A stretch of 37,889 nt of DNA from an uncultured Solirubrobacterales bacterium (GTDB lineage Bacteria > Actinomycetota > Thermoleophilia > Solirubrobacterales > Solirubrobacteraceae). Below the pieces are notes generated by a model. It made no database searches. It worked only from the letters and a program-made list of their open reading frames with translations, and was not told the DNA's origin. The stretch covers positions 1 through 37,889 of the forward strand of contig CALJKH010000226.1 of the NCBI GenBank assembly GCA_937973575.1, written 5' to 3'. Below, in pieces: positions 1-7,029 of this stretch; position 1 is the first letter of the stretch, and every line of letters begins with the position of its first letter. A program made the position numbers and the translations under genes.

Positions 1-1126
1 CAGCACCAACAGCTCCGTACTGGACCTTGCCGATCACAACGTCGTAGCCAGCTTCCTTGGCTTGGGCTTCCGTGAGGCCGAAGGAGGCAACATTTGGAGT
101 GCAGAAGGTTGCGCGTGGGATATCCACAAGTGACAGCGGGTGGATTGCAAGGCCAGCTGAGTCTTCAACAGCGATGATGCCTTCGTCTGAAGCCTTGTGG
201 GCGAGGGCTGGACCGCGCACGAGGTCGCCAATTGCCCAGATGCCTTCAACGCTGGTGCGCTGGGCACCGTCAACATCAATCAGGCCACGCTCATCGAGCC
301 TGATCCCAGCAACGTCAAGGCCAAGACCTTCCACATCTGGCCCGCGGCCAGCTGCAATTACAACGAGGTCTGCAACGACTTCTTTATCGCCAACTGTGAG
401 GACGGTCGCGCCATCCTTCTCAGTAACTCCGCTCACAGGGTTACCGGTGAGGACATCAATGCCTTGCTTCTTGAAGCCACGGCCAGCCGCCTTGCTTACG
501 TCGGCGTCTTCGCTTGGAAGGACTCGGTCCATCGCTTCGATCAAAGTTGTTTCGCTACCAAGGCGTGCGTATGCGGAAGCGAGCTCAGCTCCACTGGCGC
601 CAGCGCCAATTACGGCAAGGCGGGCTGGGGCAGCATCAAGCGCCCACCCTTCCTCTGTGCCGACGATGTTGCCGCCAAAGTCAAGTCCGGGAAGTGGCTT
701 ACGGACCGATCCGGTTGCAAGGACGATGCGCTTTGAGGTCAGCTCGCGGTCGCCAACCTTCACTCCAGCGTTGCCGGTGAGGACTGCAGCGCCTTCGATT
801 ACCTCAATGCCGTTCTTCTTCATCAGGCCGTCAACGCCACCGGTGAGGGTGCTGATCACGCTGTTGCGGCGCTCGGCAACCTTGGCCTGGTCGATCTTTG
901 GCTCGGAAACCTCAATGCCGTACTCGCCAGCCTCGCGAACCTCTGTGAGTACATCCGCAACACGGAGAACTGCCTTGGCTGGAATGCATGCCTTGTTGAG
1001 GCAGCGGCCGCCAATGTGGTCGCGCTCGATGACTGCAGTCTTGAGGCCTAGCTGGGCGCCACGAATAGCGGCAACGTAGCCGCCGGGGCCTGAACCAATG
1101 ACGATTAGGTCGAACTCTTCAGCCAT
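1..1126 (-). CDS. lpdA: Dihydrolipoyl dehydrogenase (E3), C-terminus cut by window start
   Basis: FAD-dependent E3 subunit of pyruvate/2-oxoglutarate dehydrogenase or glycine cleavage complexes, reoxidising dihydrolipoamide with NAD+. The reverse strand is open from an ATG at 1126 to the window edge (375 codons of a family norm of about 460). It begins MAEEFDLIVIGSGPGGYVAA, the FAD-binding GxGxxG fold. Next comes the redox-active disulfide GGRCLNKACIPAK (CxxxxC, near residue 45), then a second dinucleotide fold (VIGAGASGAELAS) and the FAD-contacting IWAIGDL segment. The visible end carries the start of the dimerisation domain (TFCTPNVASFGLTEAQA). The HxxxxE active site of the last domain lies outside the window. 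No Shine-Dalgarno is visible, but a TAGTGT hexamer lies 8 nt before the ATG, suggesting a leaderless mRNA. The identification is secure; which complex it serves cannot be told here. Confidence 0.96.
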   Translation of the reverse strand, partial: MAEEFDLIVIGSGPGGYVAAIRGAQLGLKTAVIERDHIGGRCLNKACIPAKAVLRVADVLTEVREAGEYGIEVSEPKIDQAKVAERRNSVISTLTGGVDGLMKKNGIEVIEGAAVLTGNAGVKVGDRELTSKRIVLATGSVRKPLPGLDFGGNIVGTEEGWALDAAPARLAVIGAGASGAELASAYARLGSETTLIEAMDRVLPSEDADVSKAAGRGFKKQGIDVLTGNPVSGVTEKDGATVLTVGDKEVVADLVVIAAGRGPDVEGLGLDVAGIRLDERGLIDVDGAQRTSVEGIWAIGDLVRGPALAHKASDEGIIAVEDSAGLAIHPLSLVDIPRATFCTPNVASFGLTEAQAKEAGYDVVIGKVQYGAVGA

Positions 1127-1134
1127 CGCTTTGG

Positions 1135-1140
1135 ACACTA
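1135..1140 (-). promoter_or_regulatory. -10-like hexamer TAGTGT for lpdA, leaderless arrangement
   Basis: On the minus strand TAGTGT ends 8 nt before the lpdA ATG and no Shine-Dalgarno sequence intervenes. The same TAnnnT-to-start distance recurs before many genes in this window. No clear -35 is seen. Confidence 0.45.
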
Positions 1141-1171
1141 CCGAAAGTTCAGCGGAGCGCTGTGCTGGCGG

Positions 1172-1630
1172 TCACTCGCCTGCGGGTGGTCTGCTGGCAG
1201 CCTGGATTCGGCCCATGACGCGGATCAGTTTCCAGAACAGCCAGCCGCTGATTCCAAGGATCAAGATCAGGGCTGCGAGCTCCAGCCATCCGGTCGCGAA
1301 GATCAGTCGGAATGTGCCCAGCACCATCGACAGCACGAGGAAGCCTTGGAAGCTGATCAGCGCGCCATAAACAGCTCGCCACATTCCAATTGCGATCGCG
1401 TAGAGGACGATCGCAAAGATGATTGAGAGCACCTTCGCTTGGGTGTCGAGGCTGCCGCTGTTTAGCGCTAACGCAGTCAGGTTGGCAGTTGGCAGAAGAG
1501 CGCAGTAGATGGCTGCGATTCTGAGCACGCGTGGGCGTTCACCAGGGGCAAGCGGTTGGAGCTGGGCGCGCACCTCAGCGTTCTTTTCCTCAGCGGTCTT
1601 GCGCGGTGGCTTTGCTGGCTGATCAGTCAT
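1172..1630 (-). CDS. Conserved small integral membrane protein, unknown function
   Basis: A 152-residue protein that I do not recognise. A charged, proline- and lysine-rich cytoplasmic N-terminus (MTDQPAKPPRKTAEEK, about 35 residues) is followed by about four hydrophobic helices (around residues 35-55, 65-85, 90-110 and 115-135) and a short basic tail. The ATG at 1630 is preferred over an upstream in-frame TTG at 1651, because a GACACT hexamer sits 8 nt before the ATG and the TTG lies in the divergent promoter region. It runs in the same direction as lpdA, 45 nt upstream of it, but lpdA appears to have its own promoter. It is divergent from the NTF2-like gene. No catalytic motif is visible. 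Confidence 0.75.
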   Translation of the reverse strand: MTDQPAKPPRKTAEEKNAEVRAQLQPLAPGERPRVLRIAAIYCALLPTANLTALALNSGSLDTQAKVLSIIFAIVLYAIAIGMWRAVYGALISFQGFLVLSMVLGTFRLIFATGWLELAALILILGISGWLFWKLIRVMGRIQAASRPPAGE

Positions 1631-1661
1631 GCAGGGCGAGTGTCGCACCAACCGGCGGGGT

Positions 1662-1667
1662 TACGAT
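1662..1667 (+). promoter_or_regulatory. -10-like hexamer TACGAT for the NTF2-like gene
   Basis: TACGAT ends 7 nt before the ATG at 1675, fitting a leaderless start. If used as a -10, the alternative in-frame ATG at 1666, which overlaps the hexamer, would not be translated. Confidence 0.45.
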
Positions 1668-1674
1668 GCCTCGT

Positions 1675-2181
1675 ATGGAAGTTGATCCACTGATCGACGC
1701 GTGGGAGGCCGCATGGTCCGGGCGTGACAAAGACGCTTTCCGCCAGGTCTGCATTGGCGACCTTCACTTCGAAGACCCTCTGTCAAAGCGTCCCCTTCTG
1801 GGAGTGGACAAACTCGAAGCCCGCGCCGCACGGCTCTGGAAGGCGTTCCCTGACATGCGCGTTGAAGGGGCAGGCCCACGGCTTGCCCAAGACGACCATG
1901 TTGCAGCGCCAATCAGGATTGTTGGAACTCACCGCTCCCCGATCGCCGGGATTCCACCTACCGGTCGCACCGTCTCGCTTCACGCCATCTGCTTTTGCGA
2001 AGTCCGCCATGGCCTCCTTGGCCGGGTGCGGGTCTTCTATGACCTCCACGATGCCCAAGTCCAGCTTGGCGCTGCTCCTGAGGTGGGAAGCGCTGCGGAG
2101 AAGGCGATGCGAGTCGTAATGGGCTTTGGGATGCGCGCCCCAAAACTGCCGGGACTCTTCCAGCCCGGTTCCAATCGCTAG
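1675..2181 (+). CDS. SnoaL-like / ester cyclase family protein (NTF2 fold)
   Basis: A 168-residue protein of the SnoaL-like polyketide cyclase/ester cyclase superfamily, small cone-shaped NTF2-fold proteins whose substrates are usually unknown. The family pattern is visible: an N-terminal helix with DAWEAAWSGRDKDAFRQVC, then HFEDPL, a helix ending in KAFPDMRVEG, and strands with VGTHRSPIAGIPPTGRTVSLHAI and RVRVFYDLHD, where conserved His/Asp residues line the pocket. The start is taken at 1675 because TACGAT lies 7 nt upstream. An ATG at 1666 preceded by GGCGGGG would add three residues. It is divergent from the membrane protein and 21 nt upstream of argF, which has its own -10-like hexamer. 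The enzymatic role is not predictable. Confidence 0.8.
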   Translation: MEVDPLIDAWEAAWSGRDKDAFRQVCIGDLHFEDPLSKRPLLGVDKLEARAARLWKAFPDMRVEGAGPRLAQDDHVAAPIRIVGTHRSPIAGIPPTGRTVSLHAICFCEVRHGLLGRVRVFYDLHDAQVQLGAAPEVGSAAEKAMRVVMGFGMRAPKLPGLFQPGSNR

Positions 2182-2189
2182 CTCCCCGG

Positions 2190-2195
2190 TACCTT
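2190..2195 (+). promoter_or_regulatory. -10-like hexamer TACCTT for argF
   Basis: TACCTT ends 7 nt before the argF ATG at 2203. The AAGG between them is too close to the ATG to act as a good ribosome binding site. This is consistent with a leaderless mRNA. Confidence 0.35.
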
Positions 2196-2202
2196 CAAGG
2201 CC

Positions 2203-3075
2203 ATGCCACGGCATCTACTTACAGGTGAGGAACTCTCAAGCGACGAGGTCGCTGGGATCGTTACGCGCGCACTCGAGCTGAAGGCAGCACCGCTCTCTTC
2301 ACAGGTTCTTGCTGGCAAGGCAGTCGCACTGATGTTTGAGAAGCCGTCAACTCGCACCCGGGTCTCGTTTGAGGTTGGCGTTGCCGAGCTTGGCGGCCAC
2401 CCAGTCGTACTTGGTGCCGATGAACTTCAGATCAGCCGTGGTGAATCCCTCGCTGACACAGGGCGAGTGCTCTCAGGCCATGTTGCAGCAGTTGGCCTCC
2501 GCACCGGTGGTGACGATCGCCTCGCCGAGCTCGCATCAGAAAGCGACATCCCAGTCTTCAACATGCTCACCGCTGGCCATCACCCATGCCAAGCCTTGGC
2601 TGATCTTGTGACGATGAAGGAAGCCTTCGGCACCCTTGATGGTTTGAAGCTTGCCTATGTCGGGGATGGAAACAACGTCGCCCGTTCGCTCGCAATCATC
2701 GGAGCCGCTGCTGGCGTTGAGGTGGCGATCGCCTCACCTGAGGGCTACACAATTGACCCAGTCGCAGGTGCGACTCTCGTAACCGATCCTGAAGAGGCTG
2801 TTGCTGGAGCCAATGCGATCTACGCAGATGTTTGGGTCAGCATGGGCGATGAGGACACTGCCGATGCTCGCCGCGCAGCTCTCGGCCCATACCGGCTTGA
2901 TGACGCCCTGCTCGACAAGGCAGCTGATGGGGCGATTGCTCTCCACTGCCTGCCCGCTCACCCGGGTGAGGAGATCACGCCCGAGGTTCTTTACGGCAGC
3001 CGCCAGCGCATTTGGGACCAAGCGGAGAACCGCCGCCATGCCCAGAAGGCAATGCTGGAACTGCTGGTTGGCTGA
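2203..3075 (+). CDS. argF: Ornithine carbamoyltransferase
   Basis: Transfers the carbamoyl group from carbamoyl phosphate to ornithine, giving citrulline in arginine biosynthesis (cytosolic, normally trimeric). At 290 residues it is slightly shorter than the usual 300-330. Motifs in order: FEKPSTRTRVSFE (carbamoyl-phosphate loop, about residues 45-57), the HHPCQAL segment with the conserved His and Gln, YVGDGNNVARS, the ornithine-binding DVWVSMG loop (about 209-215), HCLPAHPGEEI with the catalytic Cys (about 247-257), and the C-terminal QAENRRHAQKAML whose Arg contacts phosphate. The residue after HCLPAH is Pro where many homologues have Arg; this is not a known catalytic position. No other arginine gene is adjacent, so it stands apart from an arg cluster. 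Confidence 0.95.
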   Translation: MPRHLLTGEELSSDEVAGIVTRALELKAAPLSSQVLAGKAVALMFEKPSTRTRVSFEVGVAELGGHPVVLGADELQISRGESLADTGRVLSGHVAAVGLRTGGDDRLAELASESDIPVFNMLTAGHHPCQALADLVTMKEAFGTLDGLKLAYVGDGNNVARSLAIIGAAAGVEVAIASPEGYTIDPVAGATLVTDPEEAVAGANAIYADVWVSMGDEDTADARRAALGPYRLDDALLDKAADGAIALHCLPAHPGEEITPEVLYGSRQRIWDQAENRRHAQKAMLELLVG

Positions 3076-3128
3076 GACTGCAAGCCCAGTCCAGCAACAC
3101 CATCCCTAGCCTGCCATCCTCTTAAGTC

Positions 3129-4496
3129 GTGAGTACCCCGCCCCAAGGCAAGTCATCCCGGCCACGTCCGGGTTCTGAGATTGAAGTCACCGCTGGCCCA
3201 CTGGCCCACGGTGGTGCTTGCGTCTGCCGTCACGACGGTTTCGTGGTGTTTGCACAGGGCGCTGTCCCTGGGGACAAGGTCAGAGTCAAGCTCGGCAAGG
3301 TCAAGCGCAGCCACGCTGAAGCCCGCGTTGTTGAAGTCCTTGAGGCTGGCCCGGATCGGATTGAGCCAAAGGCCTCACACCCCGGCGCCCCATGGCAGGT
3401 AATTCGTTACGAGGCGCAGCTTGCCGCCAAGCAGGACATGGTTGAGCAAGCGATTAGCCGCCTTGGTGGTTTTGAGGATGTTGAGATCGCGCAGATCATT
3501 CCGGCAGAGCAGGAGTGGCGCTACCGGAACAAGCTTGAGTTCTCCTTCGGGGCAACTGATAGCGGCGAGATGGCCCTCGGCTTCCATGCTCCCGGCCGCT
3601 GGGATGTTGTCGAGCCACTCGACACTTGCCTCCTCGGTAGTGAGCGTGCCGACGAGGTTCGCGAGAAGGCTTTGGCTTGGTGCCGCGAGAAGGGCCTAGA
3701 GCCTTATGACCGCCGCACGCACGAGGGCTACCTCCGCAACCTTGTAGTTCGTGAGGGAGTCCGCACCGATGAGATGCAAGTTCGCCTTGTGACCTCGGTC
3801 GGCGAGCTTGACGAAGCAATCGAGTTCGGCGAGGCGCTTGGGGTTGAAGGCGTCTTCCACACTGAGATTGAAGCTGTTGGCGAGACAACTCAAGGCGGCG
3901 ACACCAGCATCATCGCTGGGCGCGACAAGCTCGCAGAGGAGATCAGCGGCCTCACGGTTGGCATCTCCCCTGAGGCGTTCTTCCAGACGAACACTGTGAT
4001 GGCAGAGAAGCTCTACTCAATGACTGCCGAGGAGGCTGCGCTCAAGGGCCACGAGCGCCTCTTCGATATCTGCTCAGGCATTGGCACGATCGGCCTCGCG
4101 CTTTCACCGCGCGCTGGCGAGGTTTGGGGCTTGGAGATCGTTGAGCCTGCTGTTAAGGACGCGATTGAGAACGCTCGCATCAACTCCATCAACAACGCCA
4201 ACTTCTTCGCAGGTGATGTGCGCAAGGACCTGCGCGAAATGGTTGAGCGCGCTGGCAAGCCCGACACTCTGATCGTCGACCCACCGCGAGCTGGCCTGTC
4301 AGGCAAGATCATCCGCAGGATCGGCGAGGCCGGTGCCAAGCGCATCGTTTACGTCTCCTGCAACCCAACGACTCTTGCCCCTAATGCTGCCGCTCTTGGC
4401 GAGCTTGGCTACCAGTTGAAGAAGGTCAGGCCAATTGACCTCTTCCCGCAGACGCCACACGTCGAGTGCGTGGCGTTGCTCGAACGCGTCTCCTAG
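3129..4496 (+). CDS. TRAM-domain RNA (uracil-C5)-methyltransferase, RlmD/TrmA family, lacking Fe-S cysteines
   Basis: A SAM-dependent enzyme that methylates C5 of a uridine in 23S rRNA or tRNA. The GTG start gives 455 residues. Residues about 15-75 form a TRAM RNA-binding domain (GGACVCRHDGFVVFAQGAVPG). The region of the family's 4Fe-4S motif reads HPGAPWQVIRYEAQLAAKQ, so the CxGC-type cysteines are absent. The methyltransferase domain shows FFQTNT, DICSGIGTIGLALS (SAM loop), IVDPPRAGL, VYVSCNPTTLA with the nucleophilic Cys (about residue 415), and DLFPQTPHVECVALL with the general-base Glu. It lies 53 nt after argF and converges on the esterase gene. The family is certain; whether the target is U1939, U747 or tRNA U54 is not. 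Confidence 0.9.
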   Translation: MSTPPQGKSSRPRPGSEIEVTAGPLAHGGACVCRHDGFVVFAQGAVPGDKVRVKLGKVKRSHAEARVVEVLEAGPDRIEPKASHPGAPWQVIRYEAQLAAKQDMVEQAISRLGGFEDVEIAQIIPAEQEWRYRNKLEFSFGATDSGEMALGFHAPGRWDVVEPLDTCLLGSERADEVREKALAWCREKGLEPYDRRTHEGYLRNLVVREGVRTDEMQVRLVTSVGELDEAIEFGEALGVEGVFHTEIEAVGETTQGGDTSIIAGRDKLAEEISGLTVGISPEAFFQTNTVMAEKLYSMTAEEAALKGHERLFDICSGIGTIGLALSPRAGEVWGLEIVEPAVKDAIENARINSINNANFFAGDVRKDLREMVERAGKPDTLIVDPPRAGLSGKIIRRIGEAGAKRIVYVSCNPTTLAPNAAALGELGYQLKKVRPIDLFPQTPHVECVALLERVS

Positions 4497-4505
4497 CGCT
4501 CAAGC

Positions 4506-5318
4506 TCAGCAGCTGGCGAGTGCGTTGGCGTAGAAGTTGAGGTAGTCGCCGTAGTGGGCGTGCCAGTAGTCGGCTGAGTGCCCGCCTGGCCAGTGCCGCA
4601 TGTTGATTCCTGCAGCCTGAGAGAACGCCTCGCCGGCTGTCCTGAACGGGTCGTCTGTTCCTCCGTCCATCCAGAGCTTCGCGTGTCCCCACGCAGAACT
4701 ACCTTGGTTTTGAGCGACTGCGATTAGGTCGTCTTGTTGGAAGTCCTCGGCGCTGTCAAAGGCTCCTGATGCGCTGTCGCCAGATTGCTGCCAGAAGGCG
4801 GCGGAGTGGCCACCGACTGCACAGAAGCGATTAGGGGAAAGGTGGGCGATGTTGAAGGCGCCCCAGCCACCCATTGAGATCCCGCCGATCGCGAGCCGGT
4901 TTGGGTTAGCGCCCGTCCGCTTTACGGCCTCCGGAATTACCTCGTTGAGGACGTAATTCGGCCAATCACCCGATGCTCTGTTGTGCCAGTAGCTCGCCTC
5001 GTCGCCAGATGGGAAGACAACATCGGGGGCCTTGTTCCCCAGCGCGGCGAGCGCCTTCATGAAGTCAGCGTTTACGTTCGATTCATTCTGCGAACCGCCG
5101 CGGCCGTGCAGGAACACGAGGAGTGGCCGACCCTTGCCGCCGCCTGCTGGCACCACAGCAGTTTGTGGCAGTGACTTGCCAACAGCCTTTGAGGGAATTG
5201 AGTACCTGAGGACTGTCGCCCCCTGAGTCGCCGAGGACCCGGACTCAAGCTTCGAGTCGCCGCAGCCCGCGACAGCGATCGCTGCGACTGCGGTAATGAG
5301 AAGCCATGAAGTCCTCAT
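4506..5318 (-). CDS. Secreted esterase lipoprotein (esterase D / PF00756-like alpha/beta hydrolase)
   Basis: A 270-residue probable extracytoplasmic serine esterase. The N-terminus is a lipoprotein signal with lipobox VAGC at residues 16-19, followed by a Ser/Gly-rich linker. The alpha/beta-hydrolase core has LVFLHGRGGSQNES (oxyanion strand), the nucleophile elbow GGISMGGWGAF (Ser near residue 149), a candidate acid in MDGGTDDPF, and the catalytic His in WPGGHSADYW, with the C-terminal HYGDYLNFYANAL helix typical of the putative-esterase family that includes S-formylglutathione hydrolase and mycolyltransferases. It lies 19 nt downstream of the RelE-like toxin gene on the same strand, so it may be co-transcribed with that module. 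No strong ribosome site is seen. The substrate is unknown. Confidence 0.85.
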   Translation of the reverse strand: MRTSWLLITAVAAIAVAGCGDSKLESGSSATQGATVLRYSIPSKAVGKSLPQTAVVPAGGGKGRPLLVFLHGRGGSQNESNVNADFMKALAALGNKAPDVVFPSGDEASYWHNRASGDWPNYVLNEVIPEAVKRTGANPNRLAIGGISMGGWGAFNIAHLSPNRFCAVGGHSAAFWQQSGDSASGAFDSAEDFQQDDLIAVAQNQGSSAWGHAKLWMDGGTDDPFRTAGEAFSQAAGINMRHWPGGHSADYWHAHYGDYLNFYANALASC

Positions 5319-5337
5319 TCGGGGAGCGTTTCATTCC

Positions 5338-5688
5338 CTACGGATGGGGTGTGATCGCGAGGATCGTGATGCACTTCTTCTCCGGCCCGTAACACCAGAA
5401 GACGCGATAGGCGCCCGGGGTTCTGTTTTGGGCATATGCCTCAAAGACTGCGCCGTTCGGATCGAATGGATGCGGAAGGCTCGAATACTTGTGGGTGTTG
5501 AGGCTCGGGTGGCGAGGGTTCTGACTGAGGAGGGCAATCGTCTTGACAACTTGGTTATAGAGGCCCTCTTGCTTGCTTGACTTGCCGCGACCAGTCTTGC
5601 TGCGCGTGGAAGTTGCTTTGTCGGCAGACGCTTTTAGATCGGCGTGAGTCATTAGTGCGGACGGAGTCCAGCGAAGGTCAAAGCTCAC
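5338..5688 (-). CDS. RelE/ParE-superfamily toxin of a type II toxin-antitoxin module
   Basis: A 116-residue toxin-like protein, longer than typical RelE (about 95) because of an N-terminal extension. The extension includes a basic low-complexity stretch (KATSTRSKTGRGKSSK, about residues 24-39). The core shows the family layout: helix QVVKTIALLSQNPRHPSLNTHKY, then FEAYAQNRTPGAYRVFW, then the final strand CITILAITPHP. The Arg/Tyr-rich central strand and the terminal HP fit RelE-like mRNA interferases or ParE-like gyrase inhibitors. It starts with GTG overlapping the antitoxin stop by 4 nt (GTGA), so translation is coupled; an internal ATG at codon 13 is a less likely start. The antitoxin precedes the toxin, the usual order. 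Function inferred from family resemblance and context. Confidence 0.82.
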   Translation of the reverse strand: MSFDLRWTPSALMTHADLKASADKATSTRSKTGRGKSSKQEGLYNQVVKTIALLSQNPRHPSLNTHKYSSLPHPFDPNGAVFEAYAQNRTPGAYRVFWCYGPEKKCITILAITPHP

Positions 5689-5966
5689 TCTGGACCAGTC
5701 GCCAAGTCGGCCTTGGCAACGATCTCCTCCCAGTCAGTTGGGCCAGGCTTGAGATTGCCAGCGGCAGCCTCCTCAATTCCCTTGCGGACCGATGTGAGGG
5801 CCTTCTCGTTTTCCCAAAGCCAGGCCTCGTTCGACGCCACCTGAACGACATAGCTTGCGACAAAGCCGGAGTCCGTTTCCTCAATCTGCAGATCGCGGCC
5901 AGCGAAGTCCTTACCGAGGCTCAATCGGCCCTTCTCGTCAACCTTCTTGATCTTTCCGTTGGGCAC
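5685..5966 (-). CDS. AbrB/MazE-like antitoxin paired with the RelE-type toxin
   Basis: A 93-residue protein beginning VPNGKIKKVDEKGRLSLGK, a swapped-hairpin AbrB/MazE-like DNA-binding N-terminus, followed by an acidic C-terminal half (about residues 50-93) suited to wrapping the toxin. A GTG start at 5966 is chosen because an excellent Shine-Dalgarno (AGGAGGGG on the minus strand, plus positions 5972-5979) lies 5 nt upstream. Longer in-frame versions would run through the promoter. The stop overlaps the toxin start by 4 nt. Upstream lie a candidate promoter and two perfect 6-3-6 palindromes, expected for autoregulation by antitoxin or toxin-antitoxin complex. Confidence 0.82.
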   Translation of the reverse strand: MPNGKIKKVDEKGRLSLGKDFAGRDLQIEETDSGFVASYVVQVASNEAWLWENEKALTSVRKGIEEAAAGNLKPGPTDWEEIVAKADLATGPE

Positions 5967-5988
5967 GAGAGCCCCTCCTTCGCCGCTG

Positions 5989-6003
5989 GTGGGAAAATCC
6001 CAC
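5989..6003 (-). promoter_or_regulatory. Operator-like palindrome O1 of the toxin-antitoxin operon
   Basis: A perfect inverted repeat GTGGGA-AAA-TCCCAC (6-3-6). It lies immediately downstream of, and overlapping, the TAAAGT -10-like hexamer of the minus-strand operon, where a bound antitoxin would block initiation. Confidence 0.55.
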
Positions 6004-6031
6004 TTTAGCGAATGAACTGCTCCAGTTCCAA
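6002..6031 (-). promoter_or_regulatory. Candidate promoter of the toxin-antitoxin operon
   Basis: On the minus strand TTGGAA (plus 6026-6031) and TAAAGT (plus 6002-6007) are 18 nt apart, a sigma70-like promoter. Initiation would fall inside palindrome O1, leaving a leader of about 30 nt before the SD-led GTG. Confidence 0.5.
6014..6028 (-). promoter_or_regulatory. Operator-like palindrome O2 of the toxin-antitoxin operon
   Basis: A second perfect 6-3-6 inverted repeat, GAACTG-CTC-CAGTTC, inside the -35/-10 spacer. Its centre is 25 bp from that of O1. It has the same geometry as O1 but a different sequence. Confidence 0.45.
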
Positions 6032-6071
6032 TGCTCCGAGTCCCCATACGCCTCATAGGGGCCCTCGGGCA

Positions 6072-6077
6072 TAGACT
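6072..6077 (+). promoter_or_regulatory. -10-like hexamer TAGACT for the quinone oxidoreductase gene
   Basis: TAGACT ends 7 nt before the ATG at 6085, and no ribosome binding site is present (the gap is C-rich). This is a leaderless arrangement, divergent from the toxin-antitoxin promoter. Confidence 0.5.
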
Positions 6078-6084
6078 CGCCCCC

Positions 6085-7026
6085 ATGAAGGCAGTCGTTA
6101 CACCCGGAGACGGGTCACTCACCATTGAGGAGCGCGAAGCTCCAACTCCCGGCCCTGGCGAAGTGCTCGTCGCCGTCAAGGCCGCGGGCCTCAACGGAGC
6201 CGACAGGCTTCAGCGTGCTGGTTTCTACCCAGCACCTCCCGGCGCACCAGCTGACATCCCAGGCCTTGAGCTTGCTGGTGAGGTCGCGGGCCTCGGCGAG
6301 GGAGTTACTGAGTTTGCTGAAGGCGACCGCGTCATGGCAATCGTCGCCGGTGGCGGGCAGGCAGAGTTCTGCACCGTCCACGCTTCACACCTGCTGGCAG
6401 TTCCAGACAATGTCGATTGGGCACAGGCCGGCGGCTTTGCTGAGACCTTCACCACCGCGTACGACGCAATCGTCTCCCAAGCTGGGATCAAGGCTGGCGA
6501 GAGCCTGCTCGTAACGGGCGGCGCTGGCGGTGTCGGTACCGCAGCTATTCAGATCGCAAAGGCTATGGGCGCAGAGGCAGTCGCAAGCGTCCGTAACGAA
6601 GGCCTGCGCGACCAAGTTGCCGCGCTTGGCGCAACAGTCGTCGCGCCTGGTGAGGAGAAGGAAGCCGGCCCATTTGACGTCGTACTCGAACTCGTCGGCG
6701 CTCCCAACATCCCGGACAACCTCTCCATGCTCAACACCGACGGCCGCATCGTCGTGATCGGAGTTGGCGCTGGCGCCAAGACTGAGGTCAACCTTCTCCT
6801 CGTAATGGCCAAGCGGGCGAAGCTGATGGGGTCAACTCTCCGCGCGCGTTCAGTTGAAGAGAAGGCCTGCGTCGCCGCAGGCGTGCGCAACGACCTCCTG
6901 CCACTCCTCGCCTCGGGCGAGCTCACTGTGCCAGTCGAAGCAACCTTCAGCCTTGATGACGCAGACGCCGGCTACACCCGCTTTGAAGCAGGCGCCAAGC
7001 TCGGCAAGATCGTCCTGACCGTCTGA
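6085..7026 (+). CDS. NADPH:quinone oxidoreductase-like zinc-free MDR enzyme
   Basis: A medium-chain dehydrogenase/reductase of the quinone oxidoreductase (QOR) branch, reducing quinones or other alpha,beta-unsaturated carbonyls with NADPH. It has 313 residues. The GroES-like catalytic domain (residues 1-120) carries VKAAGLNGADRLQRAGFYP, GLELAGEVAGLGEGV and GDRVMAIVAGGGQAEF. The Rossmann domain carries LLVTGGAGGVGTAAIQIAKAMGA (near residues 143-165). The zinc-ligand cysteines of alcohol dehydrogenases are absent. The C-terminus (FEAGAKLGKIVLTV) is typical of the PIG3/QOR group. The start at 6085 is supported by the TAGACT hexamer 7 nt upstream. It appears monocistronic and converges with the UDG-like gene 3 nt away. 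The natural substrate is unknown. Confidence 0.9.
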   Translation: MKAVVTPGDGSLTIEEREAPTPGPGEVLVAVKAAGLNGADRLQRAGFYPAPPGAPADIPGLELAGEVAGLGEGVTEFAEGDRVMAIVAGGGQAEFCTVHASHLLAVPDNVDWAQAGGFAETFTTAYDAIVSQAGIKAGESLLVTGGAGGVGTAAIQIAKAMGAEAVASVRNEGLRDQVAALGATVVAPGEEKEAGPFDVVLELVGAPNIPDNLSMLNTDGRIVVIGVGAGAKTEVNLLLVMAKRAKLMGSTLRARSVEEKACVAAGVRNDLLPLLASGELTVPVEATFSLDDADAGYTRFEAGAKLGKIVLTV

Positions 7027-7029
7027 CGC

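Noticed and set aside
57..1079. Long plus-strand open frame over the lpdA region
   Set aside because: Composition is Ser/Arg/Pro-rich without motifs. The minus strand encodes an unmistakable dihydrolipoyl dehydrogenase, so this is its antisense shadow.
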